A stretch of 55,985 nt of DNA from an uncultured Ignavibacteria bacterium (GTDB lineage: Bacteria; Bacteroidota; Ignavibacteria; Kapaibacteriales; UBA2268): the NCBI GenBank assembly GCA_903862655.1, contig CAIOZA010000058.1, positions 1 to 55,985 on the forward strand, given 5' to 3'. Made by a program: the position numbers and the translations under genes. Below, one piece after another: positions 18,026 to 27,810 of this stretch; positions within the stretch are counted from its first letter, which is position 1, and each line of letters opens with the position of its first letter. Below the pieces are notes generated by a model, which saw only the letters and a list, made by a program, of their open reading frames with translations, had not been told where the DNA came from and ran no database searches.

Positions 18026-18216
18026 CAACCCCTTCGGGGCATAAATTAATGTTTGTTATGTTGCCGTGAGTTCCACTCACGGTTATTCAAATTTAGCAAC
18101 TTCGTTGCAAAAAAAGAAGCTTTTTTAATCAGCTCTGAAAGAGCTTAATATGAATAACGGTGGGCGTTTAGCCCACGGAAGAATCTACTGGAACCATATC
18201 AGCCCTGAAAGGGTTG
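18026..18216. repeat. Cluster of six short hairpin repeats in the hicA-glnS gap
   Basis: The 392-bp gap holds six consecutive palindromes: AACCCCTTCGGGG (about 18027-18039), CCGTGAGT/ACTCACGG (18064-18082), GCAAC/GTTGC (18096-18108), AGCTCT/AGAGCT (18131-18145), CGGTGGGC/GCCCACGG (18158-18178) and AGCCCT/AGGGTT (18201-18215). Several share a GAA or TTC loop. They resemble REP-like intergenic palindromes widespread in bacteria. No reading frame spans them. The last about 140 bp before glnS are AT-rich and probably hold its promoter. Confidence 0.8.
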
Positions 18217-18365
18217 AATTTACGGTTAAGATGTTTATTTCCCTATCTCTTCATCAAAATTTAATTTAATTGTTAAATTTTTTTTAAGTTACTGCGTTTT
18301 AGCAAACAAAATAAAACATTATTTCAAACATAAAATCAGACATATTTCTTTTAAGGTAAAAAATT

Positions 18366-20078
18366 ATGAGCGACGAAGCAAACAAAACCACAGCAGAGGA
18401 CGAAAAACTGAAAACTCCTTCGAATTTTATCAAGGATATTATCAACGAAGATATGCGTACCAACAAGCATGACGGTAGGATTAACACACGTTTCCCACCT
18501 GAGCCAAACGGCTATCTTCACATAGGTCATGCAAAATCTATCTGCCTAAATTTTGGTCTAGCTAAGGAATACAATGGTGTTACAAATCTTCGCTTCGACG
18601 ATACAAATCCCTGCAAGGAAGAAACTGAATATGTCGAATCCATTAAGGAAGACGTCAGCTGGCTCGGCTTCGACTGGCAGGATCGTGAATTCTTTGCTTC
18701 CGATTACTTTGGTCAGATTTACGAATGGGCTATTAAACTAATCAAAATGGAAAAGGCTTATGTCTGCGATCTCACCGCTGATGAGATACGTCAGCATCGC
18801 GGAACTCTTAAAGAACCGGGAATGGAAAGCCCATACCGCTATCGTCCGGTCGAAGAAAATCTCGATTTGTTCGCAAGAATGAAAAAGGGAGAATTCCCGG
18901 ATGGATCCAGAACCTTAAGAGCCAAGATTGATATGGCTTCGCCGAATCTGAATATGCGCGATCCGGTGCTCTACCGCATTCTTCATGCTGAGCATCACCG
19001 CACCGGAAATGAATGGTGCATCTATCCTATGTATGACTTTGCTCATGGGCAATCCGATTCTATCGAGCGAATCACTCATTCGATCTGCACACTGGAGTTC
19101 GAAGACCACAGACCTCTCTATGACTGGTTTTGTGATACACTCGAAATTTTCCACCCTCAGCAAATTGAATTTGCAAGATTGAATATAACATATACTGTTT
19201 TAAGTAAACGCAGACTGCTTCAACTTGTGCAAGAGGAACATGTCGAAAGTTGGGATGATCCTCGCATGCCGACGATCTCCGGACTTCGCCGTCGTGGGTA
19301 TACAGCAGAAGCTATTCGTAATTTTGCAGAACGAGTAGGAGTTTCCAAAGCAGAAAGCATGGTAGATCTGGCTTTACTCGAATTCTGTGTGCGCGAAAAT
19401 CTGAACAAAACTGCCCACAGAGTTATGGCTGTGCTCAATCCATTGAAAGTTACAATCGTTAACTATCCTGACGGTCAGGAAGAAATGATGGAATTCGTGA
19501 ACAACCCCGAGAATCCTGATGATGGCACACGTCTTGTACCATTCGCAAAGGAAATCTATATTGAACGTACTGATTTTATGGAAGATCCTCCGAAGAAATT
19601 CTATCGCCTGTCAATCGGACGTGAGGTTCGTCTTCGCTGGGCTTATGTGATTAAATGCGTCGATGTGGTAAAAGATCCAAACACAGGGGAAGTCATCGAA
19701 CTGCTCTGCGAATACGATCCCCTTACAAAAGGCGGCAATACACCAGACGGACGCAGAATACAGGGGACGATTCACTGGTTATCGGTGAAACATGCACAAG
19801 AACTCGAAGTAAGGCTCTACGACAACTTGTTTATGAAAGAAAATCCCAATGAAGTAGAAGAAGGCAAGACCTATCTGGATAATATCAATCCCGATTCGTT
19901 AAGTATTATCCGTGCAAAGGTAGAGCCATCATTGCGGAGTGCCAAGCCAGGGGAGAAATACCAGTTCGAGCGATTAGGTTACTTCTGTGTTGACTCGAAA
20001 CACTCCAAGCCAAACGAGCCGGTTTTCAACCGTACAGTAACTCTAAGAGATACATGGGCAAAAATAGCCGCGAAATAA
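18366..20078 (+). CDS. glnS: Glutaminyl-tRNA synthetase
   Basis: The 570-residue class I synthetase charges tRNA-Gln with glutamine. The HIGH motif is H52-I-G-H55 after [10 protein letters not shown], and the KMSKS-equivalent VLSKR is at 278-282. The sequence FDDTNP, the anticodon-binding beta-barrel regions and the length agree with bacterial GlnRS (about 550 residues) rather than GluRS. A short charged N-terminal extension (about 20 residues) precedes the catalytic core. A strong terminator follows. Confidence 0.97.
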   Translation: MSDEANKTTAEDEKLKTPSNFIKDIINEDMRTNKHDGRINTRFPPEPNGYLHIGHAKSICLNFGLAKEYNGVTNLRFDDTNPCKEETEYVESIKEDVSWLGFDWQDREFFASDYFGQIYEWAIKLIKMEKAYVCDLTADEIRQHRGTLKEPGMESPYRYRPVEENLDLFARMKKGEFPDGSRTLRAKIDMASPNLNMRDPVLYRILHAEHHRTGNEWCIYPMYDFAHGQSDSIERITHSICTLEFEDHRPLYDWFCDTLEIFHPQQIEFARLNITYTVLSKRRLLQLVQEEHVESWDDPRMPTISGLRRRGYTAEAIRNFAERVGVSKAESMVDLALLEFCVRENLNKTAHRVMAVLNPLKVTIVNYPDGQEEMMEFVNNPENPDDGTRLVPFAKEIYIERTDFMEDPPKKFYRLSIGREVRLRWAYVIKCVDVVKDPNTGEVIELLCEYDPLTKGGNTPDGRRIQGTIHWLSVKHAQELEVRLYDNLFMKENPNEVEEGKTYLDNINPDSLSIIRAKVEPSLRSAKPGEKYQFERLGYFCVDSKHSKPNEPVFNRTVTLRDTWAKIAAK

Positions 20079-20091
20079 TGTTAAATCATTT

Positions 20092-20134
20092 AAAGCCGGG
20101 CTCCACATTTATCGTTGAGTCCGGCTTTTTTTTA
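20092..20134 (+). terminator. Rho-independent terminator of glnS
   Basis: AAAGCCGGGCTC pairs with GAGTCCGGCTTT and is followed by a run of eight T. It begins 13 nt after the glnS stop. Confidence 0.9.
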
Positions 20135-20269
20135 CATTTTCACAAACTTCCCAACTCTGTCCCCAATTCTCACAAAATACATCCCCGATGGAAGTGAGGA
20201 AACATCGATTCTTTGTTCTCCGCTGACGGATGCAGACACAGGTTGTCCATAGTCGTTTTATATCCTGAT
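20132..20269 (-). pseudogene. Orphan fragment of a T9SS sorting domain
   Basis: Read on the minus strand from 20269, this stretch encodes the second half of a sorting domain: IRI, a stop codon where tyrosine is expected, then NDYGQPVSASVSGEQ, RIDVSSLPSGMYFVRIGDRV and GKFVKM followed by TAA. No upstream gene body remains. It is a degraded copy of the domain found in neighbouring T9SS proteins. The remaining 20270-20475 interval shows nothing recognisable. Confidence 0.82.
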
Positions 20270-20475
20270 AATAGAATTATCAATACAAGAAATTTCATCT
20301 TCGTCGCATTTATGATAACAGACCTTATATACAGCTTAACAGCATGTATCCTTAGGGCATTTTGATTTATAAACTAACGCTGACAAAATTATATCTTTCC
20401 AACAGTCAGTAGTAATCCATTAAGCTCATTGCATGTCTGCTTCAGCTGCACTCTCGGACATTATTGCTAAAAATA

Positions 20476-20515
20476 AAGATGGACTTCACCTTTGAGGTAA
20501 AGTCCATTTAAAATA
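20476..20515 (-). terminator. Terminator of nrdJ
   Basis: ATGGACTT and AAGTCCAT arms form a hairpin about 20 nt after the nrdJ stop on the minus strand, followed by a T-rich stretch. Confidence 0.7.
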
Positions 20516-20534
20516 AATAAATAATTTTATATTA

Positions 20535-23500
20535 TTACGAACATCCGGTCGTTGTGCCACAGTCCTCGCAGACTGTGCAGCTTCCATTGCGTTTCACTCT
20601 GATAGAGCCGCAGGAAGAGCATTGTTCGCCCGTGTATCCTATCTGACGTGCAGCGTTTGCCTGTTGAACTCTCATTGAAACGTTCTGCTGGCTGATGTTC
20701 GATTCTATTGAGATGCTGTCGTATTCATCAATGTTGTCAGTCATCACATCATCTTCTGAATCAACCGGAGCATCAAATTCAACTTCGTTGCCAATCTGTG
20801 TGCTTTCTTCTTCTGATGAAGCACTTGGTTTGGCTGAAGAGGTAGAGATTTCATCTACTGCTTTGACATGAACAAAATCAGTAATGTTCAAATAGTCGTA
20901 TCCGAGGGATCTGAAAACGTAATCGAGGATTGACGTTGATGTACGGATTGATTCGTGTCCGTCGACGTAGCCCGCCGGCTCAAATCGCGTGAAAGTAAAT
21001 GAATCAACAAGTTCTTCCAGTGGTATTCCATACTGAAGAGCCTTCGACGCAAGAACAGCGAAGCAGTTCATCAAACCTTTGAACGAAGCACCTTCCTTGT
21101 ACATATCTATGAAGATTTCGCCAAGTGAACCATCTTCATATTCGCCAGTACGGAGGAAGACCTTGTGTCCGCCAACTGAGGCTTCGCGCACATGCCCGGT
21201 TCTCTTCTTGGGTAATTTTCTTCTAATTGCATAGTGAGATAGATTTTCTGCTATCTGTTCCTGAACTTCTTTTGGTCCGAGTGTCTCGTCAAGAGTATCC
21301 TCATCGCCAAGCATCACGATTTCATCAAGTCCTTCTGTGCTCGATGAACTTAGAGGCTGAGAAAGTTTTGAACCGTCTCTGTAAACGGCAATCGCCTTGA
21401 GCATAAGTTTCCAGCTTTCGACATAAACATTGCCAATTTCGAGCACCTTAGCTTCTGTTGGCATGTTAACAGTCTTGGAGATTGCTCCTGAGACAAATGG
21501 TTGCGCAGCTGCCATCATTCGTACGTGTGCCATGTAAGGAATGAATCTCTTGCCATTCTTTCCGCATTTGTTTGCAGTATCGAATACAGGCAAATGACGT
21601 TCCTTGATGTGAGGAGCGCCTTCCATCATCATGGTTCCACAGACATAATTGTTAGCACTTTCGATTTCATCTTTTGAATAGTTCAGCTCTTTGAGCATAT
21701 CGAAGTTGATACTGTTGAGCTGCTCATCTGTGAAGCCAAGCTTTTTGCAGAATTCTTCGCCGAGAGTCCATTTATTGAATGCAAATTTGATGTCGAAAAC
21801 ATTATCGAGAAGATTTTCAATTTCACGGAGTTTCTCGTCATAGAAGCCCTTTTCTTTTAATGATTTATGATTAATCGATGGGCATCCGATAAGCGTTCCG
21901 TGACCTTTGCAGTACTTCTCAATATCTTCAATCTGACGATCGCTGTAGCCCAGTTTAACCAAAGCCATTTGAACAGATTGATTAACAATCTTGAAATACC
22001 CGCCTCCGGCAAGCTTTTTAAACTTAACAACTGCGAAGTCCGGCTCAATACCGGTAGTGTCGCAATCCATAACAAGACCGATTGTTCCGGTTGGAGCAAT
22101 AACCGACACCTGAGCATTGCGGAATCCATACTGTTCACCAAGCTCATAAGCCTGATCCCATGCTTTCTTAGCAGCTTCAGTGAGATAATCACTGCAGAAC
22201 TTGGAGTTTAGACCAACAGGTTTAATTGTTATTCCTTCATATTCGCTGTCATCGGCAAAGTAAGCGGCTCTTCTGTGATTCTTTATTACGCGGAGCATAT
22301 CTTCGCGGTTTTCTTCATATCTTGGGAAAGTTCCAATTTCTTTTGCCATTTCAGCGGAAGTTGCATAGGATTCACCAGTCATAATAGCCGTAAGTGATGC
22401 CGCGAGGGCAAGACCTTCGGGTGAGTCATAAGGAACTCCATTAACCATCAGCAAAGTACCAAGATTAGCATAGCCGAGTCCGAGAGTACGGAAATCATAG
22501 CTAAGCTGAGCGACCTTGCGTGAGGGGAACTGTGCCATTAGAACCGATATTTCGAGAACCATAGTCCATATTTTTACAGAATGAACGAATTCATCTACAT
22601 TGAATTTGCCTTTTTTCTCGTCCCAGAATTTCATTAAGTTCAAACTTGCAAGGTTGCAGGCTGTATCGTCGAGGAACATATATTCACTGCAAGGATTGCT
22701 TGCGTTGATTCTTCCGGATGTGGGGCATGTGTGCCACTCATTAATAGTTGTGTCAAATTGAATTCCAGGATCAGCACTTTTCCAGTTACTTAAACTGATT
22801 TTCTCCCAAAGATCGCGTGCTTTAAGTCTTTTGTATGATTTTCCGTTAGTACGGAAGGTCAGATCCCAGTCCTCATCATTCTCTACAGCTTTCATAAAAG
22901 CATTAGTAACTCTAATTGTATTATTTGAGTTCTGCCCGCTGACAGTGATGTAGGCTTCACTTTCGTAATGAGTATCGTAAACATCCAATTTAAGGGATGT
23001 ATAGCCTTGTTCGACAAGTGATAGAGTTCTGATAATATAACTTAGCGGTAGCCCGCGATGAAGAGCTTTCTGAATAAGGTTATTTAATTTTTTATTCTTA
23101 ATTCTGTCAGTACCATTAAGAACAGCTTCGTCGATGATAGCCTGCAGGAAAGTTGAATTAATACGTGAACCTGCAACTAATGCAGCGACTTTATCCTCTT
23201 CCTTTGCTTTCCATTCGATAAAAGCTTCAACATCGGGATGATCGATATCAACTATGACCATCTTAGCTGCACGGCGGGTAGTTCCACCGGATTTGATAGC
23301 ACCGGCGGCACGATCAAATATCTTTAAGAAACTCATCAGACCGGAGCTTTTGCCACCGCCCGATAATATTTCGCCTTCTCCTCGCAATGCAGAGAAGTTG
23401 GTTCCGGTACCGCTACCAAATTTAAATATTCTAGCTTCGCGAAGTGCAAGATCAAAAATACCGCCTTCATTAAGTAAATCATCGCTGACAGACTGAATGA

Positions 23501-24050
23501 AACATGCGTGTGGTTGAGGACGAGAATATGCATCCTGTGATTTTTCAAGTTGGTTAGTTTCGGGATTTACAAAGTAATGTCCCTGTTTACTTCCAGTTAT
23601 GCCGTATGCCCAATGTAACCCCGTATTGAACCATTGCGGCGAATTTGGTGCAGCAGTCTGATTCATAAGCATATAGCAGAGCTCATCGTAGAAATTCTGC
23701 GCATCTTCTTTAGAGTCGAAGTAATTATTAGTTTCCCCCCAAAATCTCCATGCACCGGCCAAGCGGTGAACAACCTGCTTGAGTGAATTTTCGGCACCAG
23801 TTACAGGTTTGCCGTTTTCATCCTTTATTTCTTTACCCTTTTTGTCAAACTGCGGTACGCCGGTTTTTCTAAAGTATTTCTGAGCGAGGATATCGGTTGC
23901 CATCTGTGACCACTGGACTGGCACCTCAATATCATCCATCTGAAACACTACAGAACCATTCGGATTCCTTAATACCGATGATCTGTGTGTAAATTGAAAT
24001 AATTCAAAAGGACTGCTTACACCCTTCGTGAATACTCTATCAATTTTCAT
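20535..24050 (-). CDS. nrdJ: Adenosylcobalamin-dependent (class II) ribonucleoside-diphosphate reductase
   Basis: The 1171-residue protein matches the long NrdJ type. Recognisable parts are GTGTNFSALRGEGEILSGGG and KSSGLMSFLKIFDRAAGAIK near residues 210-255, NPCSEYMFLDDTACNLASLN with the radical-bearing cysteine, and APTGTIGLVMDCDTTGIEPD. The C-terminus has a cysteine-rich tail (CSSCGS...CTVCEDCG...CS) that relays electrons to the active site. It makes deoxyribonucleotides without oxygen dependence but needs coenzyme B12. The extra length compared with shorter class II enzymes comes from the usual C-terminal extension; no intein motifs are seen. No B12 riboswitch is seen in the 103 nt upstream. 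Confidence 0.96.
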   Translation of the reverse strand: MKIDRVFTKGVSSPFELFQFTHRSSVLRNPNGSVVFQMDDIEVPVQWSQMATDILAQKYFRKTGVPQFDKKGKEIKDENGKPVTGAENSLKQVVHRLAGAWRFWGETNNYFDSKEDAQNFYDELCYMLMNQTAAPNSPQWFNTGLHWAYGITGSKQGHYFVNPETNQLEKSQDAYSRPQPHACFIQSVSDDLLNEGGIFDLALREARIFKFGSGTGTNFSALRGEGEILSGGGKSSGLMSFLKIFDRAAGAIKSGGTTRRAAKMVIVDIDHPDVEAFIEWKAKEEDKVAALVAGSRINSTFLQAIIDEAVLNGTDRIKNKKLNNLIQKALHRGLPLSYIIRTLSLVEQGYTSLKLDVYDTHYESEAYITVSGQNSNNTIRVTNAFMKAVENDEDWDLTFRTNGKSYKRLKARDLWEKISLSNWKSADPGIQFDTTINEWHTCPTSGRINASNPCSEYMFLDDTACNLASLNLMKFWDEKKGKFNVDEFVHSVKIWTMVLEISVLMAQFPSRKVAQLSYDFRTLGLGYANLGTLLMVNGVPYDSPEGLALAASLTAIMTGESYATSAEMAKEIGTFPRYEENREDMLRVIKNHRRAAYFADDSEYEGITIKPVGLNSKFCSDYLTEAAKKAWDQAYELGEQYGFRNAQVSVIAPTGTIGLVMDCDTTGIEPDFAVVKFKKLAGGGYFKIVNQSVQMALVKLGYSDRQIEDIEKYCKGHGTLIGCPSINHKSLKEKGFYDEKLREIENLLDNVFDIKFAFNKWTLGEEFCKKLGFTDEQLNSINFDMLKELNYSKDEIESANNYVCGTMMMEGAPHIKERHLPVFDTANKCGKNGKRFIPYMAHVRMMAAAQPFVSGAISKTVNMPTEAKVLEIGNVYVESWKLMLKAIAVYRDGSKLSQPLSSSSTEGLDEIVMLGDEDTLDETLGPKEVQEQIAENLSHYAIRRKLPKKRTGHVREASVGGHKVFLRTGEYEDGSLGEIFIDMYKEGASFKGLMNCFAVLASKALQYGIPLEELVDSFTFTRFEPAGYVDGHESIRTSTSILDYVFRSLGYDYLNITDFVHVKAVDEISTSSAKPSASSEEESTQIGNEVEFDAPVDSEDDVMTDNIDEYDSISIESNISQQNVSMRVQQANAARQIGYTGEQCSSCGSIRVKRNGSCTVCEDCGTTTGCS

Positions 24051-24153
24051 TTTATCCCTATCTATTAAATTTCATTATTTTTTAATTATTATGCTGAGTT
24101 AACAAGACGTTGTAACTCAAAGTTAAGTACATTGTATATAGAAAGTTAGTGAT

Positions 24154-24900
24154 TTACTTTACGAAGAAATCGACAGTTACTACAGCTTTAATAGTTTTTA
24201 CAATTGAACTTAAATCATATTCTCCATAATCAGAAACATCGGTAGAATTTGTTGATGTAATCTGAAATACACCTTGCTGGGCTGATTTCAAAGTACCAAC
24301 CTGACTGCCGCTGTTTTTAGCAATCATCTCTGCACGGGCTTTAGCGTCCTTTGTAGCTTCGCCAAGCATTACCATTTTGAGGTCATTTAGTTTGGTATAA
24401 TAGTATTGAGGTGGCTGTGACACAATCTCAATACCATTTTGAATCAAAGTTGTGGACTGATTTGCTATGTCCTGTGTAAGCTTCACATCATTAAGAGTAA
24501 CGCTAACCTTTTGCTCAAGGACATAACCGCCTATTTCACCAGTAGAAAGACCCTGGGTATTATATCTATACATTTTCAATGTAGTAATAGAGCCAACAGA
24601 GATTTTGTCTTTACCAATTCCTTTACTTTCTAGGAATTTTATGAGCTTTTCAACATCCGTTTGAAGCTTTGTATATGAGCTCGATAATTCCAATCCATGA
24701 ACTGAGACTGAACCATTCCAAACGCCCAAATCGGATGTAATGCTTTTCTCGGCATAACCTTTTACAGTTACGAATTGTGCTGCATTTTTTACCTTGATCA
24801 GAGCACCTGACAGGATAAATGAAGCCACAATCAATCCTGCTGCCAGGCTAACGCCTAACCACAAAAAGCCGATGCGATTATCTTTTGAACTGTCACTCAT
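24154..24900 (-). CDS. SIMPL-domain (DUF541) membrane-anchored protein
   Basis: The 248-residue protein has one N-terminal transmembrane segment (about residues 11-32), then the SIMPL domain. Supporting pieces are VTVKGYAEKSITSDLG, YVLEQKVSVTLNDV and ATKDAKARAEMIAKNSGSQVG, all typical of DUF541. Members are periplasmic or exported and are linked to oxidative-stress resistance or outer-membrane functions, but no precise activity is known. It lies 103 bp upstream of nrdJ on the same strand and might share its transcript. Confidence 0.85.
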   Translation of the reverse strand: MSDSSKDNRIGFLWLGVSLAAGLIVASFILSGALIKVKNAAQFVTVKGYAEKSITSDLGVWNGSVSVHGLELSSSYTKLQTDVEKLIKFLESKGIGKDKISVGSITTLKMYRYNTQGLSTGEIGGYVLEQKVSVTLNDVKLTQDIANQSTTLIQNGIEIVSQPPQYYYTKLNDLKMVMLGEATKDAKARAEMIAKNSGSQVGTLKSAQQGVFQITSTNSTDVSDYGEYDLSSIVKTIKAVVTVDFFVK

Positions 24901-25674
24901 AACTGCTCTTCAATATTATAATTATTATTATTCATTAGCGGATTACTATCTATCTAAGCTTACTTTTAACGAATTTCACATTGTTCCAAATTTATGGTAA
25001 TGAACTTAACAAAAATTTAAAAATAATATAAAATAATGTTTTCCACATCTTCCTCAAATGGCTTAGAAACTAACTTCTAAGTTTTCAACATGCTGCTGTT
25101 GTTCGGAAATTGTGTCCGTTAGCTTATTCTAAATTAGTTAAATATTTCTAATTTCCAAACAAATAAATAATACTCCCAAGCCAATAACTGGTTAAAATAT
25201 ATGTTACTTGCTTGATTGTATGATTGGATCTTGCTTTTGAAAAAGTAAAGCTGAACAAAAATAATTGTTCTAATCCAATAGAATTGATTTGTTTATGCAT
25301 CATTTGTAAATTTATTTTTTTTCACGTAATTTTAGTAGAATTTTAGATGAAGCCTTGAAATAATGAGATTATTATAAGATGTTGATTCAATAATTAAGCG
25401 TAAACATGAGGATCTCCTCGATAGTAAGTTTCATGTCATTCTGAGGGAGCGAAGCGATCGTGAGAGCTATAGGCTTGCGAAGCGAATCCAATATTAATGC
25501 GGACTGGATTCGCTTCGCAAGGCCTCCGGCACCTCACTACGTTCGGAATGACCTCTAAAATTTGATTTGTCACACAGGCTCAATCACTGGAATGACATTT
25601 TAGGAAACATAAACTTTTTGAGAAATCCTGGTGTGTATCGCATCAGTTCACATATTAAAAGAATTTAATAAAAT
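24901..25674. other. 774-bp gap without a gene
   Basis: The gap lies between divergent genes and is AT-rich. Apart from the palindromic repeat at 25434-25554, I see no open frame with coding character, no RNA gene and no riboswitch. Promoters for the leftward SIMPL gene and the rightward FAH gene are expected at the edges, but I cannot place them. Confidence 0.6.
25434..25554. repeat. Nested palindromic repeat with outer TGTCATTC / GAATGAC arms
   Basis: An inner perfect 17-bp inverted repeat pairs 25474-25490 (CTTGCGAAGCGAATCCA) with 25505-25521. Outer arms TGTCATTCTGAGGGAGCGAAG and ACTACGTTCGGAATGAC enclose it. The outer arms resemble those of the repeat between coaD and coaE. Confidence 0.82.
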
Positions 25675-26331
25675 ATGATATACGATTTGAATTTTTCTGA
25701 CGGTAGGACAATGAAGGCAGGCACTTTGTTTTGTGTGGCTTCAAATTATTCTAAGCATGCAAAAGAAATGGGAACAGCCATTCCAACTGAGCCATCAATA
25801 TTCATTAAGCCCCCTCAGGCTATTATTCCTGACGGTGGTACTATTCTTCTTCAAGCTATGTCGGAGAATGTGCATCACGAGGTCGAACTTGTACTTGTTA
25901 TAGGCAAGGAGTGTATTAATGTATCTGCCGAAGAGGCTGTTAAATATATCGCCGGTTATGCTGTCGGAATTGACGTTACTATGCGTGATGTACAGGCAAA
26001 AGCGAAGGCAGAGGGCAAACCATGGGCTATAGCAAAAGGTTTTGTTACATCTGCACCTCTATCGCAGGTGATTCCAGTCGAGCAGTTCACATCCATTCCC
26101 GATTTCAATCTTGAGTTGGAAGTAAATGGAGTGATGAAACAAAAGGGTAGAACATCCGAAATGGAACGCAGCCCAGCTATGCTGATTGAATATCTGTCCA
26201 AAGTTTTCACTCTTTACCCAGGAGACTGCATCTTCACCGGAACTCCGGAAGGGGTAGGCAAGATAAACAGTGGCGACAATATAACAGCCAGATTAAACGG
26301 TTTTGCATGGCTAAACGTTAAAGCTATATAA
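25675..26331 (+). CDS. Fumarylacetoacetate hydrolase (FAH) family protein
   Basis: The 218-residue protein has the FAH fold signatures: HHEVELVLVIGKE with metal-binding glutamates, GYAVGIDVTMRDVQ, WAIAKGF and GDCIFTGTPEGVG. Members of this short bacterial group include acylpyruvases, oxaloacetate decarboxylases and catechol meta-cleavage hydrolases or isomerases. The motif pattern best fits acylpyruvase/oxaloacetate decarboxylase-like proteins, but the substrate cannot be fixed by eye. It is followed at 58 bp by two lipoprotein genes with no obvious metabolic link. Confidence 0.88.
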   Translation: MIYDLNFSDGRTMKAGTLFCVASNYSKHAKEMGTAIPTEPSIFIKPPQAIIPDGGTILLQAMSENVHHEVELVLVIGKECINVSAEEAVKYIAGYAVGIDVTMRDVQAKAKAEGKPWAIAKGFVTSAPLSQVIPVEQFTSIPDFNLELEVNGVMKQKGRTSEMERSPAMLIEYLSKVFTLYPGDCIFTGTPEGVGKINSGDNITARLNGFAWLNVKAI

Positions 26332-26389
26332 ATTTAATGATTGATTTTTCCTTATTCGATCGATGTCAAACTTAGCTCAAAATAATATT

Positions 26390-27775
26390 ATGAAACTAAA
26401 TTACAAAGTTCTGGTAGCCTTGTTGATGACTTTGGGCCTTACCGGCTGTTTCAATTTCACTACAAGAGTTGAGCGTGATCTCTATACAATTACAGAAAGA
26501 GACACGATTACCTATATCGAGCAGAAAAATGCTCCGGGCAACCGCGACAATGGCGTTATCTTTCCATCATCAAGAACTATCGAGTCTTATCGTGATATGC
26601 AACAGCGGGACAGCCTTGTTCAGCATGACTATCCGGATTTTATAAGGCTTAGTATTTTTGAAAGCGTCGGAACTATCGGTGGTAACAATAACTACTCGAC
26701 CGGCTCCGGTTTGTTTGGAATATTCCCTAATTATCAAAAGTTAAGCTCTTCAAACCGCGGTGACAGCAGTTCTTTATTCACCGGAGGTATTTACCGTGTG
26801 GGATCGGGCGAGTGGCGTTTGAGGTGGTTTCGTGATGCTAAGGACTGGACACTCGGTACCTCGATCTTCGAAGGAATTTTTCCAGATGCAAGAGTAGAGA
26901 ATAGTTTAGTTTCTATCTTTCCTCTGTATGTAAAAAAACGATGGTATATTACCGATAAGATTCCATATTTGTCTGTTACCGCTTCTGTTGGGGTTGGATG
27001 GTATCCGTCTCAGTATCTGAATCTTTCAGGTTCACTTGATCTTGGCTCAATGGGAGGACTTAACCTCAGAGCTTACTTAGGGGTTGCAGCAGGCGTTAAC
27101 ACCAAGAATTCCTACATGGTTCGTCAGAGCCCTATCGGAACCGATGCTACAACAGTCTTCGCTCCTTATGCCGGTCTGGGTATTTCTTTCCTGGACTTTC
27201 ACAACTCTGTCCCGGAGACATATATTGAATGGAAAGATCATCCACACTCATCATGGGATGTTGGTATATTGCAGCTTAGCTTTTTATACTCAGGAACTGA
27301 CTCATCTGCTCTTAGTTCAGGCTCGGGCAAGACTCTTTTCAATGGTGTTATGATTAAAGCTCTTAACACTAATATATCTCTGCCTTTCGCCAATAATAAT
27401 TTTTATTTTGGAGCATCTCTCTTCAACCTGGTGGCTCTCGGCAAAAACGAATGGGCATTGGGAATTCTGCCCTTGCGCGTTGGTTACTGGGTAACTCTTC
27501 TTCCAGATGAATTGTCGCTTGATCCATATATCGAAACATCTTTCTACCCTTCAGCTATGTATAACTTTGCAGCAAGGTTGAATCTGCGTCTGTCTAAATT
27601 TCTGAATGGAGGTTTGATTATTGGTTATCTCGTCAGCTCAACGAACTACAGTCTTGGACGTGATTTGACAGACTCATTTGGCAACCCTGGCAGTTTCTCT
27701 AGATTTTATCTTGGCTTCAGCGTTGGAATTGGAGATCGTATCTTCTATCCGGAGAATATCAGGTATAACAAGTAA
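26390..27775 (+). CDS. Probable outer-membrane lipoprotein of unknown function
   Basis: The 461-residue protein begins with a lipoprotein signal (MKLNYKVLVALLMTLGLTGC; cysteine at 20). I chose the ATG at 26390 because the in-frame ATG at 26363 would add nine residues before the signal. The rest is rich in glycine, aromatic residues and alternating patterns, such as PYLSVTASVGVGWYPSQYLN and ARLNLRLSKFLNGGLIIGYL, which suggests a beta-barrel or beta-rich outer-membrane protein. I recognise no named family. Confidence 0.7.
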   Translation: MKLNYKVLVALLMTLGLTGCFNFTTRVERDLYTITERDTITYIEQKNAPGNRDNGVIFPSSRTIESYRDMQQRDSLVQHDYPDFIRLSIFESVGTIGGNNNYSTGSGLFGIFPNYQKLSSSNRGDSSSLFTGGIYRVGSGEWRLRWFRDAKDWTLGTSIFEGIFPDARVENSLVSIFPLYVKKRWYITDKIPYLSVTASVGVGWYPSQYLNLSGSLDLGSMGGLNLRAYLGVAAGVNTKNSYMVRQSPIGTDATTVFAPYAGLGISFLDFHNSVPETYIEWKDHPHSSWDVGILQLSFLYSGTDSSALSSGSGKTLFNGVMIKALNTNISLPFANNNFYFGASLFNLVALGKNEWALGILPLRVGYWVTLLPDELSLDPYIETSFYPSAMYNFAARLNLRLSKFLNGGLIIGYLVSSTNYSLGRDLTDSFGNPGSFSRFYLGFSVGIGDRIFYPENIRYNK

Positions 27776-27810
27776 TCCCAAATAATCCGGATTAATATAT
27801 GAGGATGACA

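Noticed and set aside
18026-18216. CRISPR-like array of short repeats
   Set aside because: The hairpins differ from one another in sequence and spacing, there are no equal-length spacers and no cas genes nearby.
20535-24050. Possible intein in NrdJ because of its 1171-residue length
   Set aside because: No intein splicing motifs or homing-endonuclease blocks are visible; the length fits the long class II RNR form with its C-terminal cysteine tail.
24051-24153. Cobalamin riboswitch upstream of the B12-dependent nrdJ
   Set aside because: The 103-nt gap is too short and AT-rich, and lacks a recognisable B12 box.
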